Assembly: GCA_024686215.1 (NCBI GenBank)
Contig: JAIBDN010000011.1
Location: 1 to 57,795 of the forward strand
Direction: 5' to 3'
Origin: Gammaproteobacteria bacterium
Lineage (GTDB): Bacteria; Pseudomonadota; Gammaproteobacteria; Pseudomonadales; Halieaceae
DNA length: 57,795 nt
A program made the position numbers and the translations under genes. The first letter of the stretch is position 1; each line of letters starts with the position of its first letter. The notes beneath the pieces are model-generated. The model did not search any database. It was given only the letters and a program-made list of their open reading frames with translations, and was not told the origin of the DNA. Shown here piece after piece: positions 36,517-44,564 of this stretch.

Positions 36517-36975
36517 CTATCTACTGGTTTCGTTAAGCACTGCGGGGCCATAACCCTCTATGAATTCCTTGGGAAGCCGCTTCGGCTTGCCGCTGCTCAG
36601 TGCGATGCAGGCGAAGCGCATGGCGCCGCGCAACAGGGTGGCGCCGTCGTCCAGGCGGATGACCTGAAACGCGCGCGCCATGGTGAGCCTGCGGTCCCAC
36701 TCCACGATCCAGGTGCCAGCGATGATGTGGTCGCCCTCTCTGGAGGCTTGCAGGTAATCGTATTCGGCGCGGGTGATGGCCATGGCGCGATCCAGGGTGC
36801 GGTAGCGCTCCAGGTCCAGACCCAGCTCTACCGAGTGCGACCAGGCGACCTGTTCACACCAGTTTACATACACGGCGTTATTGGTGTGGTTCAGCCCGTC
36901 GATGTCCTTCGCCGCCACCTGTGTGCGCAGGGTGTGGGGCCGGGGGTGGTCCCAGAGATCGCCTGGGTCGATCAT
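36517..36975 (-). CDS. Acyl-CoA thioesterase, 4HBT/YbgC-like hotdog protein
   Basis: A 152-residue hotdog-fold protein with the thioesterase signature DIDGLNHTNNAVYVNWCEQV (about 24-43), followed by the typical RAEYDYLQ and RLTMARAFQV strands. It probably hydrolyses acyl-CoA thioesters; chain length is unknown. Its ATG overlaps the nhaC stop by 4 bp (ATGA), so they form an operon. The last codons and the TAG stop lie in the right terminal repeat of the 36257-36530 element, so the C-terminal tail may have been changed by insertion of that element. Confidence 0.85.
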   Translation of the reverse strand: MIDPGDLWDHPRPHTLRTQVAAKDIDGLNHTNNAVYVNWCEQVAWSHSVELGLDLERYRTLDRAMAITRAEYDYLQASREGDHIIAGTWIVEWDRRLTMARAFQVIRLDDGATLLRGAMRFACIALSSGKPKRLPKEFIEGYGPAVLNETSR

Positions 36976-38456
36976 GCGAGTTGCTGGGCCAGCTCTTCTT
37001 GGCGCTCAGTTTCCAGTGGTTTCTGGGCAAAATTGGCGAAGCCGTAGACCACCGCTATGAGTGGACACAGCAGGTTGAAGAAGGCGAAAGGCGCGTAGCT
37101 AAAGGTTGCCACGCCCAGTGTGGCAGACATGTAGGCGCCACAGGTATTCCAGGGTATCAGGGCGGAGGTGAGTGTGGCGGAATCCTCCAGGGTGCGCGAC
37201 AGGTTGAGTCGTGACAGGCCGCGGCGCTCATATTCGTCTTTGTACATGCGTCCAGGCAGGGCCACGGCAATGTACTGATCTGCGGAAAGTACGTTGGTAC
37301 CCATGCAGGTCAACACGGTGGTGGCAATGAGCGAGCCGGTGCTTTTCACCCGTCTGAGGGACAGCTGCAACAAGAAGTTGAGGATGCCGGTACGTTCCAG
37401 TACGCCGCCCAGACCCAGGGCACAGATGATCAACCACACCGTGTTGAGCATGCTGCTCATACCGCCCTTACTGAGGAGTTCGTCGAGAAATTCGTTGCCA
37501 CTGTTTGAACTATAGCCGTCGAACAGGCTGATCCATACGCCTTTGAACAGGGCAAGGCCGTTACTCAGCTCGCCCTGGCCGCCGGCCAGCTTGATGACGC
37601 TATCCGGTTGGAAGACGACGGCAAAAACGGCACCGGCCAGGGCACTGACGACTATAGCGGGGTAGGCGGGGAAGCGCTTGTACACCAGCCCCAGCATCAA
37701 CAGCAGGGGCAGCAGCAGGTGCAGGCCAATATTGAACTCTGTGACCAGTGAGTTTTTCAGCGCTTCGATTTCCTTGGGCGCGGTCGCATCCGCATTGCTG
37801 CCTATCAGCGCAAATATGAGCAGGGCGATAGTGAAGCTGGGCACGGTGGTCCATAACATATGGCGGATGTGATCAAACAGGTCGACGTTGGTGGCGGCGG
37901 CGGCCAGATTGGTAGTGTCGGACATGGGCGAAAGCTTGTCGCCGAAATAAGCGCCAGAGATAATCGCGCCAGCGGTGATCGCCGGAGACAGTTCGAAACT
38001 GCCGGCAATACCCATCAAGCCAATACCCAGGGTGCCTGCCACTGTCCAGGAACTGCCGATGCTGATAGCGATTATGGCGCAGATAGCAGCACTGGCGGCG
38101 TAAAAAATGCCTGGATTAAGGACCTGTACACCGTAGTAAATCATGGCGGGCACCGTGCCACACAATATCCAGGTGCCGATAAGCATACCCACGGACAACA
38201 AAATCATGACCGGGCCCAGCCCGACAGCAATGCCCTCGATAATACCTTCCTGGGCTATTTTCCATGATACGCCTATGCGCCGCCCTACCAGGGCCGCGAC
38301 ACAGCTCGCCAAAATCAGGGCAATCTGGTTGGCACCATAGGAAGAGTCAGAGCCGAACAGATAGACCGAAAAACCCAGCATAGCGATGAGGAAAACTATT
38401 GGAATTATTGCCAGTAGTGGCGTTAACTCTGCAGTGGGTTTCTTATTATTGCTCAA
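36972..38456 (-). CDS. nhaC: Na+/H+ antiporter of the NhaC family
   Basis: A 494-residue polytopic inner-membrane protein with at least ten hydrophobic segments. The conserved NhaC motif SGAYFGDKLSPMSDTTNLA lies in the middle, and LTCMGTNVLSADQYIAVALPGRMY and EDSATLTSALIPWNTCGAYM in the second half. These acidic and polar residues in membrane segments are the likely ion path. The start is a TTG at 38456, preceded by AAGAGAA; no ATG is available before the first helix. Substrate may be Na+/H+, or malate/lactate exchange as in relatives. Confidence 0.9.
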   Translation of the reverse strand: MSNNKKPTAELTPLLAIIPIVFLIAMLGFSVYLFGSDSSYGANQIALILASCVAALVGRRIGVSWKIAQEGIIEGIAVGLGPVMILLSVGMLIGTWILCGTVPAMIYYGVQVLNPGIFYAASAAICAIIAISIGSSWTVAGTLGIGLMGIAGSFELSPAITAGAIISGAYFGDKLSPMSDTTNLAAAATNVDLFDHIRHMLWTTVPSFTIALLIFALIGSNADATAPKEIEALKNSLVTEFNIGLHLLLPLLLMLGLVYKRFPAYPAIVVSALAGAVFAVVFQPDSVIKLAGGQGELSNGLALFKGVWISLFDGYSSNSGNEFLDELLSKGGMSSMLNTVWLIICALGLGGVLERTGILNFLLQLSLRRVKSTGSLIATTVLTCMGTNVLSADQYIAVALPGRMYKDEYERRGLSRLNLSRTLEDSATLTSALIPWNTCGAYMSATLGVATFSYAPFAFFNLLCPLIAVVYGFANFAQKPLETERQEELAQQLA

Positions 38457-38581
38457 AGTGAAATTCTCTTGCCTTATTATTAACAGGGCTGTTCTCCCGA
38501 CTCTGTTCAGAATGCCCTAAATCTCCCTCGCGGTACAGCTAGCTACTGCTGCGCCTGACCCCGGGTGCTACCATAAGCCGG

Positions 38582-40252
38582 GTGACTGCTGCATCTCCCA
38601 ACAAAGAACTGGCGCCCTTTTATTATCGGGATAATTTCCTGCGCCTATGTGCGACAGTCGAGGCACAGTACGGGGATTTACTGGGCGAGCAGGAGCGGTT
38701 GTTCTTGCAGCGATTTCACTGTCTGCCATTTGCCGCCCAGTGTCTCTATGTGCGCCTCATATCGCGGGTTGGCCCCTGGTTCAGGTGCCGCCGCCTGGTG
38801 TATGAGGAACTGGGTGACCTCAATTCTGCCTTTGCCGCCCTTGCTGAGGCTGATCTGCTGCTGGTGGCGCAGGAACTGCTGGTCGGTGAATTGGGCAAAT
38901 TGTATACCCACGCTGAGCTGCAGCAGGCACTGGCGTCATCGCTCGAGAGAACGAAATTCAAGGACAAGGCATCTTTACTTCTCGCCATCGAGAAGCTGGG
39001 ACTGGAAGCAGCGGCGCTAACTGCCCAATTACGCAACTTTGACGGACAGGACATCGTGGCGCCACAGGGAGCCGAGCAGGTGCAATTGTTGCAGTTGTTA
39101 TTCTTCGGCAATCGCCGCCAGAGCCTGACCGAGTTTGTGCTCAGTGACCTGGGGGTCGCCAGCTATTTCCCTTATCACCTGGACAGGGGGCAGCGCCTAT
39201 TTGCCTCGCGCATCGCTGTGGATGAATACCTGGCCTGTGCGGCTTTGAGTGATTGTTGGTACACGTTACGCGAAGAGGAAGATGCGCAAGCCTTGTTGCA
39301 ATTATCACAGTTGGTACTGGACAAGGACGTGCACTGCGCATCCACAGAGAATCGCTGGTTCAGGTTGTGTAATGGCCTGGCCAGAGATCTGGAAAGACAG
39401 GGAGAGAATGACCGTGCGCTGGCGTTATATGCCAGGAGTCTGCAGCACCCCAGCCGCGAGCGGCGCACCCGTATACTGGAAAAGGCCGGAAGATGGCGGG
39501 AAGCACTGGCGCTGTGCGATGACATCCGCGGTAATCCCTGGTGTGAGCAGGAGCGCGATGCGGCGGCCCGCATACTGCCGCGGGTAAGGCGTAAGCTGCA
39601 ACTGGATGTCCCAGCCAGGGCGCGGGAAAAATTTAATGAAATGCAGCTGTGCCTGGCGCAGACGGGTGGCCCGGTTGAGCTTGTGGCAGCCGAGGCGCTA
39701 TTGACGCAGTGGCAGTCGGTCCACTACGTCGAGAATACGTTGATGAACACCCTGTTCGGGCTGGCCTTCTGGGAGCAAATATTCGCGCCCTTGCCCGGGG
39801 CCTTTCATAATCCCTACCAAAGTGCCCCCGGCGATATGTATGAACCCGGTTTTCGGCAGCGTCGTCAGCATATGCTGGACGCAAGGCTCCAGGAGTTGCG
39901 CAGTGTTCCCCTGCAGCAGACCTTGTGCGCAGCATACCGCCGTTATCAGGGTTATCAGTGTCGCTGGGTTAATTGGCGTTATATCGATATCGACCTGGTA
40001 GAGCGCGCTACCACCATCATTCCGGATGCGCACCTGATGGCGATTTGGGAACGTATGTTATTCGATCCAGGCGAAAACCGGCGGGGCTTTCCAGATCTTA
40101 TTGCCCTGGGACATGAGCCCGGAGATTATTGCCTGATCGAAATCAAGGGACCCGGTGACGCATTGCAGGACAGCCAGAAGCGCTGGTTGCGCTTCTTCCA
40201 GGCACAGGCAATACCCGCCAGCGTGGCCTGGGTGGAGTGGGGCAATGCTTGA
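38582..40252 (+). CDS. fan1: FAN1-family nuclease (VRR-NUC domain)
   Basis: A 556-residue structure-specific 5' flap/exonuclease of the FAN1 type, linked to interstrand-crosslink repair. The C-terminal VRR-NUC domain carries the catalytic residues Asp505 (GFPDLIAL), Glu520 and Lys522 (LIEIKGPGD). The upstream part resembles the SAP/TPR-like helical regions of bacterial FAN1, with ALYARSLQHPSRERRTRI near 275-290. Length matches Pseudomonas FAN1. The start is GTG at 38582, divergent from nhaC. The stop overlaps the helicase ATG by 8 bp, so nuclease and helicase are probably made together. Confidence 0.92.
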   Translation: MTAASPNKELAPFYYRDNFLRLCATVEAQYGDLLGEQERLFLQRFHCLPFAAQCLYVRLISRVGPWFRCRRLVYEELGDLNSAFAALAEADLLLVAQELLVGELGKLYTHAELQQALASSLERTKFKDKASLLLAIEKLGLEAAALTAQLRNFDGQDIVAPQGAEQVQLLQLLFFGNRRQSLTEFVLSDLGVASYFPYHLDRGQRLFASRIAVDEYLACAALSDCWYTLREEEDAQALLQLSQLVLDKDVHCASTENRWFRLCNGLARDLERQGENDRALALYARSLQHPSRERRTRILEKAGRWREALALCDDIRGNPWCEQERDAAARILPRVRRKLQLDVPARAREKFNEMQLCLAQTGGPVELVAAEALLTQWQSVHYVENTLMNTLFGLAFWEQIFAPLPGAFHNPYQSAPGDMYEPGFRQRRQHMLDARLQELRSVPLQQTLCAAYRRYQGYQCRWVNWRYIDIDLVERATTIIPDAHLMAIWERMLFDPGENRRGFPDLIALGHEPGDYCLIEIKGPGDALQDSQKRWLRFFQAQAIPASVAWVEWGNA

Positions 40253-42533
40253 GCTGACGCTAGCGGTCGCCGATTTGAACCGCTTCTGTCATCGCCGTGG
40301 GGACATAGATCACCGTTTTAGTCCTTCGCCCACCGGAGAGCAGGGGATTGCCGGCCACCAACGCGTGTATGCTCGGCGAGCGGACAGTTACCACAGCGAG
40401 TACCCGCTGGAATATCAGCATGCCGAAGAGGGTTTACTGTTGATCTTGCGTGGTCGCGCGGATGGTTACGATGCCGTCCAGGGCTACGTGGAGGAGATCA
40501 AAACCTGTCGGGTAGTGCCATCCTCCATACCCGAGGCGGTGACGCAAATGCACCTGGCCCAGGGGCGACTCTATGCCGCTTTGATCGCCCGGCAGGAAGG
40601 TCTGGAATCCCTGGAGGTGCGCCTGACCTGGTTCAACATAGACACAGACCAGGAGCACAGCCTGTCGCAGTCCTATTCGCGAGAGGAGTTACTGCAATTC
40701 CTGCAGGCGGCATTGGCGCAGTTCTCCGCGTGGTTACACACCCTGGCTGATTTGCGCTTGACCCGCGATCGTAGTCTGCATGCACTGAGCTTTCCGCATG
40801 GCGAATTTCGCCGCGGGCAACGTGCCCTGGCGGAGCTTACCTATAAGTGTATCGACCAGGCTGGGCAGTTGCTGATGGAAGCACCAACCGGTATTGGCAA
40901 GACCGCGGCGGTGTTGTTTCCGGCGCTGAAGGCCCTGGCTAGCGGAAAGCATGACAAAGTGGTCTTTGTGACGGCCAAGACTGTGGGAAGAAAAGCCGTA
41001 GAAGAAACCCTGGGGTTGTTTGCAGCTGCCGGTTATCGCGGGAATACCCTGAGTTTGACGGCCAGGGAAAAAATTTGTCTGTCCCCTGGCAGTGCTTGCC
41101 ACGGCGACGAATGCCCTTATGCGCGTGGCTATTACGATAAGTTGCCCCAGGCAATGCATGCGGCGATAAACGCTCCTGGACTGCGGCGGCAGGATATCGA
41201 AATGCTCGCCAGGCAGTATGAGGTATGTCCTTATCAACTGGCGCTGGATCTGCTGCCCTGGGTAGATGTGGTCATCGCCGATAGCCACTACGTTTATAGC
41301 CTGCAGGCGCTGCTGGGACCGCTGATGCAAGACGCTGGCCAGCGCTGGTCAGTGTTACTGGACGAGGCACACAACCTGCCGGATCGCGCCCGCAGCATGT
41401 TCAGCGCCCGTCTGGCAAAGGCTGACCTGATGCGCGCCAGGCAGGTGGCGGACGGCGCGCCAGTGCGCGCCCTGGATAAAGTTAACCGACAACTGTTGAC
41501 CCTGCAGAAGGTGTCCTGGCAGGAGCAGGACTTTGACTGCAGAGACAGTTTGCCAGCTGGACTGCTGCTTGCCCTGCAGGAATTCACCTCGGCTGTGGCA
41601 CAGCAAATAGTCATCGAACCGGCGTACCTGCAGCAGCGGCCTGGCTGTCTGGAATTCTTTTTCGACGTGTTGCAATTTTTGCGCGTGGCTGAGAATTGGG
41701 GGCAGGAATACCGCCTGGAATTAACGCGTGACAGCGGGAAGCAGAGTTTGGTGGTAAGTTTGAATTGCATGGATCCCTCGCGCTTATTGTCCATCGGACA
41801 GTTGCGCGCGCATTCCGTTAGTGCGTTCTCAGCCACCCTTTCACCCATGGAGTGGACGCGGGCCTCATTGGGCCTGGCACGGGAGACCGTTTGCCATCGG
41901 GCGGAATCACCTTTTTCCGGCGAGCAGTTGCAGGTTCGTCTGATCACCGATATAGACACCCGGTATAGGCAGCGGGAGCGCACGCTACCTCTGCTGGTGC
42001 AGCGCTTGCTGCGTTGGATACGGCAGGAACCCGGTAATTGTATTGTGTACTTCCCCTCCTACCGCTACCTCAACGATTGCCTGCAGGCGATGCAGTCGCA
42101 GACCGCAGATCTGGGCCTATCAGGGCGCCTTTGGGTGCAGCGCCCCAATCTGGATGAAGCAGCCAGGGAGGAGTTGCTGCAGATGTTGGGTGAGCACCGC
42201 GACGTGCTGGCCTTGTGCATTCTGGGAGGGATTTTTGGTGAGGGCATTGATTTACCCGGGGAGCAGCTATCCAGTATCGTGGTAGTGGGTGTCGGCATGC
42301 CGCAGGTTAATCGACAGACGCGACAGTTGCAGCAATGGTATGAGCAGAGCAATGCGCCGGGTTTTGCTTACGCCTACCTGTATCCAGGTATGCAGAAAGT
42401 CGATCAGGCCCTGGGCCGCGTGGTGCGCAGCAGCACTGACCGGGGCAAGGCACTGCTGATAGACCCGCGTTACCGGGAGCGCCAGTACCGCGAACTGTTG
42501 CCGCCCTGGTGGCAGTACCAGGACGGCGACTAG
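40245..42533 (+). CDS. XPD/DinG-like Fe-S DNA helicase with N-terminal PD-(D/E)XK motif
   Basis: A 762-residue SF2 helicase. Walker A APTGIGKT is at 213-220 and DEAH at 373-376. Four cysteines, 278, 285, 290 and 328, lie between them as in the Fe-S domain of XPD/DinG. Motif VI is QALGRVVRSS near the C-terminus. The first ~130 residues are extra and contain GRADGYD (Asp73) and VEEIKT (Glu84, Lys86), a Cas4/RecB-like PD-(D/E)XK pattern that suggests a nuclease or a nuclease relic. The ATG at 40245 overlaps fan1 by 8 bp. A role with FAN1 in repair is inferred. Confidence 0.9.
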   Translation: MLELTLAVADLNRFCHRRGDIDHRFSPSPTGEQGIAGHQRVYARRADSYHSEYPLEYQHAEEGLLLILRGRADGYDAVQGYVEEIKTCRVVPSSIPEAVTQMHLAQGRLYAALIARQEGLESLEVRLTWFNIDTDQEHSLSQSYSREELLQFLQAALAQFSAWLHTLADLRLTRDRSLHALSFPHGEFRRGQRALAELTYKCIDQAGQLLMEAPTGIGKTAAVLFPALKALASGKHDKVVFVTAKTVGRKAVEETLGLFAAAGYRGNTLSLTAREKICLSPGSACHGDECPYARGYYDKLPQAMHAAINAPGLRRQDIEMLARQYEVCPYQLALDLLPWVDVVIADSHYVYSLQALLGPLMQDAGQRWSVLLDEAHNLPDRARSMFSARLAKADLMRARQVADGAPVRALDKVNRQLLTLQKVSWQEQDFDCRDSLPAGLLLALQEFTSAVAQQIVIEPAYLQQRPGCLEFFFDVLQFLRVAENWGQEYRLELTRDSGKQSLVVSLNCMDPSRLLSIGQLRAHSVSAFSATLSPMEWTRASLGLARETVCHRAESPFSGEQLQVRLITDIDTRYRQRERTLPLLVQRLLRWIRQEPGNCIVYFPSYRYLNDCLQAMQSQTADLGLSGRLWVQRPNLDEAAREELLQMLGEHRDVLALCILGGIFGEGIDLPGEQLSSIVVVGVGMPQVNRQTRQLQQWYEQSNAPGFAYAYLYPGMQKVDQALGRVVRSSTDRGKALLIDPRYRERQYRELLPPWWQYQDGD

Positions 42534-42535
42534 CC

Positions 42536-43810
42536 TTATTGCTGCGCGGCGGGGGTGGAAAATCGATAGCCTGGTTTAGCAAAGGCCAGCTGCACGGTAC
42601 CGATGATGCGCTCGCGGAACCCGCCCTCGCAATAGGCAAGGTAAAACTCCCACATACGGATGAATTGCTCATCGAAGCCCATGTCGCGCACTGCGTCCAG
42701 CTGGTTCATAAAGCGCTCTCTCCAGTGGGCCAGGGTCAGCGCGTAGTCCGCAGTGATATCGCGCAGGTGCACTAATTGCATATCTGAGTCCTGCGTCAGG
42801 TGCTCACTGATCACGGTTACTGAAGGTAGGCAGCCGCCTGGGAAAATGTAGCGTTTGATGAAATCCACCGTGTCGCGCGCCTCACGATAGCGCTGGTCGC
42901 TTATAGTGATCGCCTGGATGACCATCTTGCCAGAGGGCTTTAGCAGCTTGGAGCAGGTGCTGAAGTAATTGCTGTAAAAGTGGTGCCCTACAGCTTCGAT
43001 CATCTCGATGGATACCAGTTTGTCGTAACTGCCGCTGAGGTGGCGATAGTCCTCGCATAGCACGGTGACAAGATCCTGCAGGCCTTCTGCTGCGACCCGG
43101 GCGCGGGCATACTCAAACTGCTCAGTGGAGATGGTTGTAGTGGTAACGCGGCAGCCGTAGTTGCGCGCCGCGTGTATGGCCATGCCGCCCCAGCCGGTGC
43201 CTATTTCCAGTAGGTGGTCCTGGGCATCCAGCTCGAGTTGCAGGCAGATTTCGTCCAACTTCGCGATTGACGCCTGATCCAGTGACTGCTGTTGTTCGGT
43301 GAACACTGCCGCGGAGTACATCATGGTCGGGTCCAGGAACAACTGGAAAAAGTCATTGCCCAGATCATAGTGTGCCGAGATGTTCTTGCGCGAGCCGTCA
43401 CGGGTATTGCGATTCAAGCGATGCGCCATTTTAAGGCCCAGTTTCACCAGCGCCGATTGCCCCGATTCCATGGAGTCCATGGCAGCCATATTGGCGCTGA
43501 ATACCCGCGTTACTGCTACCAGATCCGGTGATGTCCAGCCACCGAGGATGTAAGCCTCCCCGGCTCCGATAGTGCCGCCGGTGAGGATCTCCCGGTAGAC
43601 GCCGGCGTCGTGTATGTGCACCTCCGCGTGGGGCGCACCGGGGTCTTCGACATTGCCAAAGTGATAACTTTCCATGCCATCGTGAAGCGTCAGGCTGCCC
43701 GTCTGCAGCTTGGCCAATACTTTCAGCAGCAGTCGGCGGGATACGTCCTTGTGCCAACTGGAACGGGAGGTCTGGGGTAGCCGTACCTGGCTAACACTTG
43801 GGTTACTCAT
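42536..43810 (-). CDS. cfa: Cyclopropane-fatty-acyl-phospholipid synthase family methyltransferase
   Basis: A 424-residue SAM-dependent methyltransferase that modifies the double bond of unsaturated acyl chains in phospholipids. The SAM motif LEIGTGWGGMAIHA is in the middle, with the N-terminal domain of the Cfa family before it and EMIEAVGHHFYSNYF after it. The product could be a cyclopropane or a methylated chain. It is the third gene of a stress operon and overlaps the DUF1365 gene by 8 bp. Homologues in Rhodobacter belong to the RpoE-ChrR regulon, and the same sigma factor is encoded close by. Confidence 0.9.
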   Translation of the reverse strand: MSNPSVSQVRLPQTSRSSWHKDVSRRLLLKVLAKLQTGSLTLHDGMESYHFGNVEDPGAPHAEVHIHDAGVYREILTGGTIGAGEAYILGGWTSPDLVAVTRVFSANMAAMDSMESGQSALVKLGLKMAHRLNRNTRDGSRKNISAHYDLGNDFFQLFLDPTMMYSAAVFTEQQQSLDQASIAKLDEICLQLELDAQDHLLEIGTGWGGMAIHAARNYGCRVTTTTISTEQFEYARARVAAEGLQDLVTVLCEDYRHLSGSYDKLVSIEMIEAVGHHFYSNYFSTCSKLLKPSGKMVIQAITISDQRYREARDTVDFIKRYIFPGGCLPSVTVISEHLTQDSDMQLVHLRDITADYALTLAHWRERFMNQLDAVRDMGFDEQFIRMWEFYLAYCEGGFRERIIGTVQLAFAKPGYRFSTPAAQQ

Positions 43811-44564
43811 TTATAACTCCGGAAGAGGTTGCTGTTGGGTGGTTGTAAAAAGGGACTCTTTTAACAAACAGGCGCAATGCCTGCCAGTAAATGGCCAGAC
43901 CGATCCGCGCCGTCATCAGCGGATAACGCCACAGTACCCGGTTGAGATTCGCTGCAGTCATGGGTCGTGCAGCCAGGCTCAGACTGGCGTCGAAAACGCG
44001 TTGGCCATCGCTGCTATTGGCCAGGTGCAGGACCAGGCGCTTGTCTGGTGTATTGCTGCGCCAGTGGTAGCGCATGTCCATGGGATTGAATGGAGACACG
44101 TGAAATCGCTTATCAAATTCCGTGCGCAACCATACCCCTTCCTCGGGACCTTGCATGACGTAGCTATGGCGCTCGTTCCAGGGAGTATTGTTAACCTCTG
44201 CTACCAGAAATTGCAGGCGCTCTGCGTCGTCAAAGCAATAATAGCAGGCGATGGGGTTCATACTAATACCGAAATAGCGCAGGTTGGCTAACAGGTATAT
44301 GGGGCCGGTATGTTCCTCCCCGGTTTCCTCGCGTATGCGTCTGCGCACCTCGTCTTGCAGCGGCAGGGCGGGGTCACCGAGGAAATCCTCACGGCAAAAT
44401 CGTGCCAGCGCGCGGCCTTTGGCAGACCACAGCCAGCGCTTTTCGAACAGGGTGGGCAGCTCGTCCAGGTTGATATAGGGCATGAATACACGGTAGCTGA
44501 ACTGGTGCTGCCGTGGTGTCAGCCTGCGGTGCCTGACAACGCCTTCGTAGATTCTGGATTTCAC
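43803..44564 (-). CDS. DUF1365 protein
   Basis: A 253-residue member of DUF1365, which regularly accompanies flavin amine oxidase and Cfa genes. Typical features are YEGVVRHRRLTPRQHQFSYR at the N-terminus, NPIACYYCF near 107-115 and HVSPFNPMDMRY near 155-166. The biochemical role is unknown; a part in acyl-chain modification is inferred from neighbours. The GTG start at 44564 overlaps the stop of the flavoprotein gene (GTGA), indicating coupling. Confidence 0.92.
   Translation of the reverse strand: MKSRIYEGVVRHRRLTPRQHQFSYRVFMPYINLDELPTLFEKRWLWSAKGRALARFCREDFLGDPALPLQDEVRRRIREETGEEHTGPIYLLANLRYFGISMNPIACYYCFDDAERLQFLVAEVNNTPWNERHSYVMQGPEEGVWLRTEFDKRFHVSPFNPMDMRYHWRSNTPDKRLVLHLANSSDGQRVFDASLSLAARPMTAANLNRVLWRYPLMTARIGLAIYWQALRLFVKRVPFYNHPTATSSGVINE

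Larger units (their letters stand above)
36257..36530. repeat. 274-bp nested inverted-repeat element (MITE-like or structured RNA)
   Basis: Terminal inverted repeats: AAACC-GGTCCGACA (36257-36270) and TGTCGGACC plus GGTTT (36509-36517, 36526-36530), the right copy interrupted by 8 nt. Inside are a long hairpin (36267-36317 with 36384-36441; 23-bp and 20-bp perfect blocks), a perfect 8-bp A+T-rich hairpin at its tip (36336-36354) and a second long hairpin (36466-36511). No ORF of its own is credible. It fills almost all of the space between the convergent epmA and thioesterase genes, and supplies the latter's last codons. A MITE or other non-autonomous element, or a double terminator, are the options; no target-site duplication was identified. 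Confidence 0.7.

Noticed and set aside
36244-36538. Integron attC site
   Set aside because: GTTAAGC at 36532-36538 fits the core consensus, but the matching inverse core at the other end and an integrase or cassette array are missing.
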